From assembly GCA_015499995.1 (NCBI GenBank), contig JADNRV010000183.1, positions 36,432 to 100,431 on the forward strand: 64,000 nt of DNA, read 5' to 3'. A model generated the notes under the pieces. That model saw nothing but the letters and a program-made list of their open reading frames with translations, was not told the origin of the DNA and made no database searches. The translations under genes were made by a program, and so were the position numbers. This stretch comes from Flammula alnicola. Taxonomy: Eukaryota > Basidiomycota > Agaricomycetes > Agaricales > Strophariaceae. Shown in pieces: positions 34,085 through 46,348 of the stretch; position 1 is the first letter of the stretch, and each line of letters starts with the position of its first letter.

Positions 34085-35105
34085 GTATCGTTTAAGTCTA
34101 TAAATAGATGCATATCGGCAACGGCAAACTTCGGCAATCGGGTCCACACTTCAAAATAGACGCTGATGTTTGGAAATTTAGCGTCCTCGTGAGATTTGCT
34201 TGTAATAAAAGATCCATAACATTTTTGATCCCCGGTGTTGCGTTGTGACAATTCTGATCCCTGCGACTGTCGCTCGTAGGAGTTCGAAGTAAATTACAAC
34301 TTGTATACATCGATGCATATTGGCAATTGCAATCGGATCCACAATTTAAAATAGACGCTGATGAATGAAATATAAAACCTTCTGATTTCATCGTGGGATT
34401 TGCTTGTAATAAGCCTCATGGGAACATCATCTCGACAATTGAAGTACATCTCACGACGCTCGAGGACGTTGATATGCCAGGACATCAGTTTCATTCCCTC
34501 GCCGTATAGGTGTTTGGTTGAAATTTTGGATGGGAATGACCCACCCGAGCTCACCGTTGACATATCTGTTGATGGAACATGAGAAGCCTGACTTTATTAT
34601 ACATGTACAAGCTATTTTGCTTCCCTACGTGCTGCGGCTGAATGAATGATCGCAGCATTGAAGTTGCAACATCTGACAAGCCCCTGTGGACGACTTAGCG
34701 CTTCTCGGGGTTCCGTCTTAGTTTTCAACCACTGCCTTCACGTTAGTTGCCCATGGGATGATAGCTTGTACACACGCCTTACACGAGTTCATAAATAGAA
34801 GTACCTCACCATGGTCGTTCTATTCCGCTTGCTGATATTCCTCTATCAAGCTATAAACTGCAATACTGATACTACTTGGATTCGAGGACACACAGACGCT
34901 GGTTCCTAAACGAGGCTTATCAGAAGGCCATTCATGACAGATCTTGACAGTATTGTAGGGCCGCGTCAAACCTCAAATGTGAAAGACTCATCCATCCATC
35001 CGTTCATCCGGTCCTCCTTGGTTCCCCATCTCCAATCCCACTGTCGACATGCGGTCATCCATGAACCGAATAGTATTCGTGCCCTCTAAAATCCACAGAT
35101 GAGCA
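34085..35105 (-). repeat. Dispersed repeat R1, copy c (inverted relative to copy a)
   Basis: Near-identical to the corresponding parts of copies a and b in reverse orientation. It lacks the section equivalent to 13261-13560 and extends further at the other end: ctcatctgtggattttagaggg here (complement of ~35085-35105) matches ~12267 of copy a. It sits immediately right of the MITE-like element. Confidence 0.85.
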
Positions 35106-36124
35106 AAACGAGGTGACCCCGAAATAATGCGGCCAGGAATATGAGAAGTAATGCCCAGACTGCAACTTATACCCACAAAGTAAGTTGATCCTGATATTGG
35201 ATCTACGTCCTAAGTTTTGATATCTGCTAGGAGAAATGTTAATTTTCTCATGGCCCTGGCCGGAGTCAAGCTGGACAGGGTGGTAAAGCCAGGTATGTAA
35301 GGCAGTCAAAATAATAAGTAAACAAGAGTCCAGCCGGAGGCACAAATACTCGCTATTGATCTAACCAGCAGCCTGGGCCCCATCTGTTTTTGGGAAGTCA
35401 ACGAGATGTGAAAAGGCTGAATAACTATTATCCTATCACTACATACAGAATGGGCCTATGTGTAGGCATTAACTAATTCAACGATTTGAATATTTTAGGC
35501 AAGCGCTGACACTTCTGTTACTGTAAACGGTACCTGCCACAGGAAAACAAAATTCCAAAATTCAACCCTTGATACAAACGTTCCCTGATGAGATTGAGTT
35601 GGACTCGAGAAAGCCGCAGCATGTTGAGGGGATCCATTTCCATCAAAAGTTGGTTCGAAGAATGGTCGATAAAATTCAAGGGCCATTTGCTGATATTGTG
35701 CTGGCGCAGGTAGACCGTCGAACATGGCAAGGATGTCTTCGTGATTGTGAGCTAGAGAGATGGATCAAGATTCGTAGATTAGATTAATATAATATTATGT
35801 ACATCAATCCCAAGGTGCAAAAATATACAATGTCAACAGGATTGTGCACTTCCGAATATCCACGAATACGATCAAGGGATAAGTCGCTGAGCGACGGTGT
35901 GCGCTCATGACCGAAAGTCCCAAAGCGCTCACCGGAGTCATCATTAAAATGGGGGTCGGTGTCGGGATTTGTTGCGGGATGTCTATTGGTAAACGGTGAA
36001 TTATTAGGTGAAAGAGGCAGGTGTGAGCATACAGGGGTTTCTGGGCGAGAAGCGGCATGAAGAGTCGATGAGGCGGACGACGACTAAGATGAGGGTGACC
36101 GAGACCGACGGGATTGAGATTGAG
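35106..36124. other. Intergenic, no gene called
   Basis: Overlapping frames at 35495-35787 occur on both strands. One minus-strand frame is Gln/Pro/Phe-rich, but no splice-consistent extension or known motif was found. Confidence 0.3.
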
Positions 36125-36600
36125 CTAAAGATTACATATGGTCAGAAGGGAGTTGAAAAATAGTAGTGGATCAGGTTTACCGAGTTCAGAAATGATTGAT
36201 ACTTTAGGGATATGAACATGTGCAATATTAAGAGGTGGTCGTGGTCGCCGGTTGCGGGTGTTCTGAGGAATGGTGTAAAATTGAAATAAAGCGAGCGACG
36301 CTGGGAGGTTCAGGCATTGTTCGACGACGCGCGAAATTGAGGGGCGGTCGATCTGACGCTGCACCAGCAGCAGATACAATGGCCGCGGATGCAGGAACAG
36401 GGGTAATTCTTTGACATTCTGCGTTTGACGCTCTGTGTCGGCAGCCCTGGCATCATAGGTAAGTAGCAAATTCTTGGACGCTGACCCGTATGAAGACTTT
36501 TTAAAGTACTTATTGCATACAGAACGGCTTCAAGTTGTGCTCTCACGGTGTTTGTAGCGATGATGAGGTTTTCGGGACATTAAGGCCAGTGGATGGCAAT
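36125..36600 (-). CDS. Possible hypothetical protein, low support
   Basis: A minus-strand frame of 114 aa (36125-36469) reads as protein-like (KELPLFLHPRPLYLLLVQRQ, then PKVSIISELGK). Good GT/AG sites occur on both sides: a donor at the codon after ELGK and an upstream intron candidate at about 36515. I could not fix a start or connect a downstream exon with confidence, and I recognise no domain. It could be a gene fragment. Confidence 0.25.
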
Positions 36601-36825
36601 TCTGGTGCCACACCGCTTTTTCGGCGCCCATGACTGCATCACTATCAAACAGAGGGCAAACAACGATGCCAGATCGTTCCCCGTAATACTGCATGTGCTA
36701 TAATGCTTCCCTACTTATTTTTCCATATTCACCCAGAGCGATATTTCTTTAATTAGCCACGACATTGGAACAGTGGATGTAGGCTGACCGCTCTGCGTGT
36801 GCTCGGGATACGCGCCGACGACCAA

Positions 36826-37580
36826 AGTCTGTGCGTGGGAAAGAACATCTAACTCCGATTTTGCTTTTTTTTTCCCCAACACCACCCCAATTCCTCTCTA
36901 TATTTTGCATTTCACTCTTTCGTTCGTTATCCCTATCATTCAGGCAACCAGATGTGCCCTATTACGCTCGGAATATAGACGGCAGTTTCTGGACTATGCC
37001 TTTAGAGTTGGAATGCAGTGCGTCGGTGAGCGACTGCGTACTTGTTGTCTCCGTGTGCCCATTTTTGAGTCGGATTTTGACAAGCCCTTTCTACAGAATC
37101 CCTGGCCTGTCTGACTATATCTAATTGGGACTGTGCGTATCTTCTGCTGCTCCTCCATGCCTTCAATCCTTTTGATCTCTCTCTATCATCCAAGTCAGGG
37201 ACTCAGGTGCATAATCCACGGCTCTTATGATTCATTTTATCTCTTGCTTTCCTGCAAAATCTACTCCCTTTGACGGTGCCTCTGTCGAAACGCTCTCAAA
37301 CGCTCTGCTCGGGCTTTTCCCCCCAGTCTGTCTGCCATGCACGACGTTCCTTGGCCAATTTTGGCTGATCGAGTCGTTCATCAAGTGGTCTTTGCAAGCG
37401 AATACCTATGCCTTCCGCATGAGTTTGATATACTTCAAATTGGAGGCGTTGGCTTGGTATATCTGGTTTAATAGACACCAAGGCCGCTTCTTGTCGCGAG
37501 TTAAGACTTTTCCATCAACTTCCTTCATTTTATTTGGTTCTACTTTCCCATCGTTCCTCGATTGGCTAGGCGAGGTTTTC
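36826..37580 (+). repeat. Diverged dispersed repeat R2, right copy
   Basis: Partner of 5015-5720 in the same orientation; the shared blocks are listed there. It contains several hydrophobic open frames (36831-37124 and 37227-37583) that do not keep the frame of the left copy, which argues against a conserved protein. Confidence 0.45.
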
Positions 37581-38562
37581 TGAGCCTCAGCGCATACTCA
37601 CCCTGACATCGGTGGAAATTGCGAGCCCCATTCACATCCTTCCAGTAGCCTTCAAAGGATTGTCTTCGTTTCATGGAGATGTGGGATTGAGTGACTTTCC
37701 AACAGCATCAACGAGTCTCTCGAATCCTGTTGTCGAGTGTCGACTATTGGCAGCTAGATGGCTGTTGTAATGGTCTATGACGGTTCTTTCTTATCATTCC
37801 CTGTGGGGAAAAAAAAACACTTATATGTCGGTTACCTGTTCCTTGAATAACCTCCCCCTGTTTTTTTAAACTCGTAGCGGTCGGGGTGGAGCACTCTGCA
37901 TTTCGTAGGAGAGTTTTTCTTTCCCCGAACCCGGTTCCTGGAGTGCGCACGGACCTCAACCCTTCTCTCTCCTGCTCATTCCGTCGTTCATCGCCGCACG
38001 GACATTTCGTACCTATTTTTCTACTTATAGCTCAATATCCTTAATGCCAGATCGTCATGGAGGAAATCCCATGGACATGACTCTGATAATGCAGATTGGA
38101 CTGATTGAAGTCGCATGTTATATATTATGCGCCTCTCGCCGTCCCAGGAATCTCGAGAAAGGATATCTCTGTTTCTGTCGTTTATCCTCGTTGCCTCGTT
38201 GTGGATGACATATAGTCTGCCCTCCAGCCATTCTCGGAAGCCCGCCTAGTCCCCAATGATATTGTCGACTTGTTTCATCACCAGGCGGCCGAAACTGTCG
38301 TTCGTGTTTGTTCTTCCCGAGTTGGTATCCACAGACGAGACGATGGATAGTTATCCTCTCGCCTCCTCGAGGCCTCATCATTCATCGACCACAAAAACAT
38401 GAAGACCAGGGCGGAGGTGCGGAAGCAACGATGGTGACTCCGCGCCATCGCCCACCATCGCCATTGCCCACTATCGCTTGGAATCGCAACCACCACCGTC
38501 CGCAATTGCATCCGCAATTGCAATGTACATGCACACCGCGCCGTTCGCGAGGACTACCACAA

Positions 38563-38609
38563 TGTGACGATGAGGACGAGACGACTGTCGTCTCGTCCTC
38601 ATCGTCACA
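38563..38609. repeat. Perfect 23-bp inverted repeat around a single base
   Basis: tgtgacgatgaggacgag(acgac) is followed by one T and then its exact reverse complement. The transcript would form a 23-bp hairpin with essentially no loop. Confidence 0.95.
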
Positions 38610-40170
38610 AAAATGCAACTTACTAGGAGCTTCCCGGGGCTTCCACCTGCGCCTCCCCCTCGCCGCGAGGAGACCGCAGGTTGGTGACGAGCGGCCTACT
38701 TCTCAATTCACTGGAGTATTTATGTCACAGTCAAGTAAGATCTAAGTAGAGGGTTCCCTGTACTTGAATTTACGACTCTAATTCTACATAAATCGATTAT
38801 TTATTTAGCCCACAGCAAGGTGCTTTAGTCGACTGTAAGGCGAACTGCCTAGCACGTGGAAAGTAGTGGAAAGTATTGAACGTAACAATGTGGACTCAAT
38901 CCATAAAAAAAGCTCAGTGAGCAGAAAGGTCGTGTAGAACCGTCGTCTGAAGATGTGCAAGTCATAAATCCTGGTAGTACTCGTAACTCCAACATAAGCA
39001 TTGCCAAAACTTGCAGAGAGAAAGAAAACGTACCTCATTCCCTCCTCGAATGTCTTATTCCCGTCTCCTGCGTCGCTTTATTGGGGGCGGAGGGGATGAA
39101 ATTGGGATACGGGATGCGCGTGGCTTTACATGTTTATTTTGTCGCTTTTTGCGGCGATGAAGTATTTGAGCCGGGGACGGTTCCACTGACAGAATGCGAT
39201 GAAAGGTAGTGGTCATTTCGTCATTTCGGATGTCGCTTTCCAGCGCTTCGAAGGTGTGGTAATTTCGTTCAGACTGAACAGGCTGCTCAGAGTCTGCATG
39301 AAGCGGAACGCTTGGAAACACGACATAGTGCCACACTGGCATGCTGAAAGGAGGATAGAAGGTACGATATGCATTTTATTCGAAACATGTTCCTTAAATA
39401 TAGTTGCCTTTGGGCCAAGGGCCATCTCCGATTAGGCTTTAAGCGCACGGATTTGGCAAAGACATCATCTGGTGAACCGTGGCTCGCTCTAGAATTGAAA
39501 TATGACACTAAATCTCGTTTAAGGACCACTTTCTAAACTTAGCGCAACTGCAGAAACGAAACCATGCAAGCATATGAGGCACCTTGACGCGGTTGTGTAT
39601 ACCAGAAAAAAAAGTCCTACGCTGGGCTGCAGTTCGACCTTGAGGCAAGCTTGCCACTCCCGGCTGTACAAAAATCAATCCCCCAATACATGACATGTAC
39701 CAGTCGCCATTGGAATAATCTTGCGGCATGCTGTACGATGGATGCTCACGTCTTCTCAGAAAGTGGAAACTACATAGACATGGCAGAAAAGTCGGCTGAG
39801 GTAGGTCATTTTTATAGCGCGATGCCACAAGTCTCAGAGCACGACACCTACCTATATGGGCCTTGTGGATCAACCTGAAGATAAGACCAATATTCAGCTC
39901 ATATTGTATTAGTACTTTACATGAATTTCTCAGCGTTTGAATCATACTCTGTTTCGACGTCCTGACTAAGTAGACGGACGGACGCCTTCGTTGTTATCTA
40001 TGAAGGGACGTGCCTCCGCTCTCCAGATAGAATCTATATGTTTCCCCTATTTGGTCAATGCTCGTCTCGTCGGGTTCGTCCAAGCGTCTGGAGAATCACC
40101 AAGCGGTCTTGCCCAAAGCATCGAAGCCGCGTATCGACCAAAGTCTCGCCCTGCGAGGACAAAGAAATTG

Positions 40171-40230
40171 CTCGGAATTCCCTTAAGAGGAACGAAATTG
40201 CTCGGAATTCCCTTAAGAGGAACGAAATTG
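40171..40230. repeat. Exact 30-bp tandem duplication
   Basis: The 30-base unit starting ctcggaattcccttaagagg occurs twice head to tail without mismatch. Confidence 0.95.
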
Positions 40231-41085
40231 CCATAGAAATGGGTATATTTGGTGCCGTTGAGATCCTCCTCATGTCGTTGGAGAATTGGAGAACTTCGTG
40301 CTCGAAGTTACCGAGGAGCACAGCAAGTTGCGCTAGCAAACCGTAGTCTCTTCGGTGATCAGGCCCAGGACGCGCGTTCAGTCTCTTTTGCCACAGTCGA
40401 TTGACGTAGAGTGGCGCAACAGAAAAGAAAGTCGTGTTTTCCGGACCCCTTCTGGGCCATAGAGTCCGTCAATTTGGAGCGCATAATCTCAAGCGATGAA
40501 AGTAATGTCGACAGGTTGAAAGCTCCATCTGAGTTTCTCTCTGCTGCCTTCTTTGCAGTTATGTAGGTGAGATAAGAAGCGAGGCCCGGGGACACGAATT
40601 CGTCCAGGTCAGAGTGCGTATGGAAAGTGTTCGATGATTTCATCGTTATTCGTTATGGTGGTCACCGTTTGGATAAAGAATTCATGGTAAAATACTTTGT
40701 TGAATGGAGATTTCAGCAGAAGAACGCCCGACCCCGTCGGATCTGCTCATAGTCATGCATTTTTGGAATCTTGTACAGGAGTTGGTGAGCATTTCCAACC
40801 ACCAAAGCAGTGTCTCACCCATCCCCTTCAAAGTTGAGCTTTAGTGATATATATCGGTAACGACTCGCCGTCGGAAAGGTTACACCTTTGCATTGGTAGA
40901 CGCGTTTGTGTGGGGTAGAAACTTCAAGGCAGAATATAATAATATCAGATCAATTCAGACGGTCACGCAGTCTCAGTCTCGTGGGAAACAGTGGAAACCG
41001 GCGACCGCATCCCGTGCACGTGGTTCATTGGTCTTTTTGATTCAAGTTCAAGTTCTCGTCATTGACTCGGACCTCCTTACTCTTG

Positions 41086-41148
41086 ACGAGAATCATGTCA
41101 AGCTCAAGAGTCATTGACAATGACTCTTGAGCTTGACATGATTCTCGT
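41086..41148. repeat. Perfect 31-bp inverted repeat around a single base
   Basis: The left arm, 41086-41116 (acgagaatcatgtcaagctc...), is followed by a single A and then its exact reverse complement, 41118-41148. A related tctcgtcattgactc word lies just upstream at ~41053. Confidence 0.95.
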
Positions 41149-41728
41149 TGACACTGCAGGGTTTCAGAGATTCTTATTTCATCTACGATAAAACTGTGGA
41201 CCACTTTGGAGTCTTCATGTAACAGTCTGTCTGGACAAAAGAATATGGAGGATTAATTGGTAAACGAACATCGATTTCTTACCAACCTCATGTCCTCTTC
41301 CTCTCCTTTGGCATCGCCTCTCCTGTGAAGGCTAGATCTACCATCACCATCTGGAAGGCATTCTCGTGAGTGGCGCATCGACTTTGTCCCAGGGGTTGCT
41401 ATTTACTTTCATGCGCCACGTGGCTAGGGGTGGATCATAGAAAGCATTTCTCCATCCTGGCTTATCGAAGCGGTCTAGGGTAGCGAATTCACTCTTTACG
41501 TGCCCTCGCGAATGTGGAAGCCTACTCATGTAAATCCAATTCAGTAATTCAGCGACGAGGATTTCAGAAGCGTACACGTAAAGTTGAATGCCTGGGCTAT
41601 AACGCGGAACAATGGCTTGCAATCAAAAAGGTATCAACATCATTGACGCTAACGCTTATAAAGAGACCCAACAGTTTGAAGTCCTCTCCTCTCTGCTGCC
41701 GCATTCTTGTGGTCAATCTCTACGCGCG

Positions 41729-44700
41729 ATGAATCACTCTCGAAATCCATTGCCTGACGCTCAGTCCATCCAGAGTCTTCAACTTAACACTGCCGATGAT
41801 CCAGACCAGACCTTATACGAAGACAATGAGCCGGGTTCGCTTCTCCCTTGCATTCACAATCGCAGTTAATAACCTTTTCTTTTTAGCAGTCGCGGAATCC
41901 GACTCTCCACTTCCAATTGCCGAGTTCGATGACCCCAATTTGGACAAACAAGATGCCCTGGCAGGAATTCTGGACGACGACTCGCCGTACCCAGAAGTAC
42001 GATCTGCTGTTGCAAACACGGACGATCCTGAGATACCGGTTTCGACTATAAGATCCTGGGTTATAGGTACGCGACGCGCTCCGTACATCGTTGCTTAACC
42101 TGATACATAGCCCCCGCTCTAGGTGTGGCTTGGTCCGTCCTTATTCCGGTAGCTTTAGCTTTAGATCTATATACCTCAGGCCTCCTCACTCGTATATGTC
42201 ATGACTAGGGATTGAACCAATTCTTCTACATGCGATACCCATCGGTAACGATCGGAGGTGTAAGAAAAATTTCTCTCTATCGTCTACGCTTTAGCTCGCA
42301 TTGATGTTGCGACGGAGAATAGATTGTCGCACAATTGCTTTCTTTTCCAATTGGGCGAGCATGGGCTCGTTATGTTCCGAACGCCAAGATTTGTGGAATG
42401 TCTCTGAACCCAGGTCCTTTCACCATCAAGGAACATGTTGGTCATTTTCATTGACTATGGAAAACTCTAAGCTGATCGATACTTCTCTTTCAGGTACTCA
42501 TTACTATCATGGCATCGTAAATCCATCGATTGACTCCATATCGACCACAAGCTGACAATCTCCGAACCATGTAGCGTCGGTGCCACATCAGGTACGGTTC
42601 TTGTCCCATGTCAGTCGCCCTCGCCGCACTTACTGTAGCTTTTTTATCGATAGCTTATGCGGTAAGACATGTTGCGATGTTTAGCCCTAAATTTCCGATT
42701 TGCTAACCTCTAGCGTAGACCGAGATCGTTGCTGTGCAGCGGGTATACTACAACCAGACCTATGACTTCGGGTGTGAGTACCTGCTCTCTATCTCGAGAT
42801 CTGATACGTGCTCACCAAGCGATCGTGTGCATTCTATCATTACCAGTTCAGTGGATGATTGTTATGTCCACTCAATTAATTGGGTTCTCAATTGGTGGCG
42901 TTAGCCGTCGTTTTCTGGTCGATCCTCCCTCTATGAGTAAATTTTGGAACGTCCGTCTCTTGTCGTTTTCTAACATGGGGCTTTAGTTTGGCCAGCAAAC
43001 CTCGTCACATGTGCCCTGTTCAATACCCTTCATTCGCAGAACTATGCTGGAATTGGAGATTACAAGGGAATCGACAGAGAACGATTCTTTTTCTACTGCT
43101 TTGTGGGATCAGTCTGTTACTGTACGGGTTGTTATCCATTGTATCATCCGTATATTTAAATTTCCGGTAGATTTTCTCCCTGGATATTTGTTTCAGGCCC
43201 TCAGGTACGGTCTCACCTCTTAAATTCATGCCACTGTCGCTCACGTTCGCGATTTTTAGTGTATTTTCATGGGTAGTCCGCTTCTTTTTTGCTAGTTAAC
43301 TGAGTATCTCACGGCGAAACAGGTTTGTTGGATTGTCCCAAATAACGTGGTACGAATCTTATCACCCCCGCTGCCACATATCTCATGAAATCTAGGTCGT
43401 GAACCAAATGTTCGGCTATTCTCATGGAATGGTACGTGGAGCTGAATTATCTTCTTAACGAAATCATCATATGTTCGCCTTCCAGGGAATGGGGTAAGGC
43501 ATCTGACGCGCGCAAATGTATCCAGTATCCCTGTTGACATTTATTCAGACTCGTGACCTTCGATTGGGCACAAATCGCGTATATTGGGAGTCCGTACGTG
43601 CATTCAGACCAGATAAAAGACTATTTCAATCTCATTTCGCTGCTCTAGACTAGCTACTCCTTGTGCGTCTCTCGTCACCGTACGATGTTGTCAGCTCTAA
43701 TTCCCATTCAGGGTGGGCCGAAGCAAATATCGTCGCCGGATTCTTGATCTTCTATTGTAAGTTCGAGCGATATCTAGTGTTAATTCTGAAGATGACGATT
43801 TATTCTTAGGGATTCTGACACCTATTGTTTATGTCAGTCTTCCCTTCAGTTTGGGAACGTATATCTCATCATATGAATAGTACCGCAACATCTGGTATAC
43901 TCAATATTTTCCGTGAGTATCGCCTTCCTCAACTCGTACTAGTAATTCTTCATGGATATCGGAGTAGGATCTCAGCTCGTGGATCCTATGACAACACCGG
44001 CAATACCTACAATGTCACACGCATCATCAATTCCGATGCTTCATTGAACCTAGACGCATTCAAGTCGTACAGCCCCATATTCCTATCGTACGTATCCTCA
44101 ATATCTGACGTCGCGTAAAATCTGAAAATGAGTATAAGGGCTACTTTCGCTGTCTCATATGGGCTATCCTTCGCCTCTATTACTGCGACCCTCACGCATG
44201 CATTCCTTTTCTACGGAAAGCAAATATGGACCCAGGCAAGAAGGTCCCTGCACGAACAACCAGATGTTCACGCGCGCTTGATGTCGAGGTATCAACAAGT
44301 ACCAGAGTGGTACTACGGCGTCATATTTGGTTCGTCCTGCATTATGGCGAGCCAGCCGGGACGCTGATCTTTCTGCAGTCGCCATGTTCGTCTTTTCGGT
44401 CGTGTGTATCGAGAGTCTAGGAACAGATCTTCCTATCTGGGGTTCGTGATCTCTAAATCAAGCTTTTATTTATCTGCACTAATTGCATGATTGTGTGAAT
44501 AGCGTTTATCTTGGCGCTTGCGATATGTAAGTGCGCCTTCCAGAATATTGATATCGACATTAACGCACCTTCCAGCCTTCATATATGTTATCCCTTGTGG
44601 CGTGGATTCGTTACCTAAAGTGAGTCACATCTTATCGCTCTCAGAGATTGCGGTGTTGACAGAGTGCATATGCAGCTTTCCGTACGCTGCTTCTCGCACG

Positions 44701-45179
44701 ATCACTCCGATATCACTAACAAGCCCCTTGTCAAGGGTCGTTCTGGCCGGGACCAGTTTTATCCCGCCCGCAAATGCTGTGAACTATATTACTTGGGCCA
44801 TCGTCGGCTTTATATTCCAGTACATTATTCGCAGGAGATACTTCTCTTGGTGGACCAAATATAACTGTAATGATAGTTCCCATTTCGTCATTTTATTGTG
44901 AATTGACCACTTTCTCGTTTGCTTTGAAGACGTTCTGTCAGCTGCTCTGGACTCCGGTGTAGCTATTGGCGTCATCCTGATTTTTTTCTGGTCAGTCTGG
45001 AAAATCTAGAACTTGACAAAACATCCAAACGTCTCTGTAGCCTACAATATCCTCAAAACGGTACGATCGGGAAGAACAGCATCCAATCTTGGTGGGGCAA
45101 CACTGTATTTATCCACACGGCGGATTATCTTGGAACTCCATTGAGGGTTCTGGAGAATGGGCAGACACGTTTTGGGTAA
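41729..45179 (+). CDS. OPT oligopeptide transporter with shortened core (661 aa, 28 exons)
   Basis: Twenty-eight exons, among them 41729..41834, 41887..42066, 42323..42436, 42987..43121, 43968..44087, 44139..44329, 44576..44866, 44930..44990 and 45041..45179, join in frame to 661 aa. Family landmarks in order are SPYPEVRSAV, GLNQFFYMRYPSVTIGG, SLNPGPFTIKEH, YYNQTYDFG, NTLHSQNYAGIGDYKGIDRE, GYSHGMGMGLVTFDW, GSYDNTGNTYNV, SIPP-like FIPPANAVNYITWAIVG and SWWTKYNYVLSAALDSGVA. These H+-coupled plasma-membrane transporters import small peptides or peptide-like metal chelators. Between FIYVIPCG (~44600) and the FIPPANAVNY block, family members have roughly 150 more residues, including the TNQQVGLN region. 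Here about 50 unrelated residues remain in frame. An upstream in-frame ATG (41612) would add 39 residues. Several exons are 8-17 nt. Confidence 0.85.
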
Positions 45180-45411
45180 GCCAACAATTGCATGCCACTA
45201 TGCCTGTCGCTTTGTGCTAAGAAAAAAATGCAAAACAGACCGACGAAGTGGTAGCGGACTACTAATATAAACTTGGTATTTTGTGGGTCGATTTTGAGCC
45301 GGAAATGATGTTGTCGTCTTAAGGAAAGAAACGAGAATCTAAAGCATCGGAGAAAGGACAATTCTGAATGATTCTAGCTGATATCAGTGATCGCTGAAGA
45401 AGTTCTTCAGA

Positions 45412-45483
45412 TCCGGTATGGTGTAACGGCTAACATTACCGCCTTTCACGCGGTAGCTCGGGGTTCGATTCCCCGTACCGGAA
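45412..45483 (+). tRNA. tRNA-Glu (anticodon TTC)
   Basis: The 7-bp acceptor stem tccggta/taccgga pairs fully. The D-arm contains gtgtaacggctaaca, the anticodon stem accgc/gcggt encloses loop ctttcac with anticodon TTC, and the T-arm contains ggttcgattcc. No intron; the discriminator base is A. Confidence 0.93.
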
Positions 45484-46348
45484 CAGGAATTTGATAGAAA
45501 GGGCTTTTTTGGACCAAAAACTCATTACTGCAGCAGTGTATTCTTTTGGTATGCATCGGAACGTCAATCATTCTTCTTAGGCCTCACTTGATCAGGAATT
45601 TGCTTGCGTAAGCGACACATGTGTATTTTGACAGTTGTCTCTCGACCCACTCTAACGGCCATATCTTCCACCTAATGCTTAGCCACGACACCTTTCTTGG
45701 CCACTGCTGATGCACATGTTTGTTGGATGTATCTTTATGCGTTGTTTTTCGTTCTAGACCAATCTTTCTCTTAGGCAATTTCTTGACCTGGGAATTCTCG
45801 TATCTTCCTCCGTTAGTCGGTGAGCTCACTCTCAGTACCGTTGCCAGTGCAAAAGTGACTCATCCACAAAGTAGACTGTAACCATCAGACTCCGTCGCCT
45901 GTCATGCATCCATTAAATCTTGTATCCCACCGGGAAACGCTAATAGATATTAGACGAACACGTGTTGAACACGCTTCAATTCTATGTCCAGCGGAAGTTG
46001 TCCAGGATGTCCGCACGAGGCGAATGGCTTCGCACTGAATATTCGAATCACTGAGGTGGATCGCCTTTGTCAGAAAGCTTCGAATGCTTTTAGTTTCTCA
46101 CAGATTCCTACTCATCTCCGATAACACTTATAATTCAAAGGGATGAAAGCCAGACTGCCCATCGAACAACTACGCTGCCTCTAGGCACTATAAAAGTGTC
46201 AAGCTGAAGAACAAGGAGCAGTGACGTTTTGTGAGACGAGAATGGGCATGGCGAAAATGGAGACATCCTTTGTACGTGGCAAACCATATCTTTCCCAACG
46301 CGAAACCTCATTACACCACGTTAACAGAGCGACTTGCGTATTATCCAT
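45484..46348. other. Intergenic, no gene seen
   Basis: Spacer between tRNA-Glu and the next gene. One minus frame (45584-45829) lacks motifs. Confidence 0.4.

Larger units (their letters stand above)
37581..41728. other. Gene-poor stretch with palindromes and short repeats
   Basis: About 4 kb without a gene I can support. Frames up to 145 aa occur (38308-38745 + and 39508-39945 -), but they overlap each other or a perfect palindrome and lack motifs. Notable sequence structures are listed separately. Confidence 0.4.

Noticed and set aside
38308..38745. 145-aa plus-strand open frame across the 38.6-kb palindrome
   Set aside because: It reads through a perfect inverted repeat, is mirrored by frames on the other strand, and has low-complexity composition without a motif.
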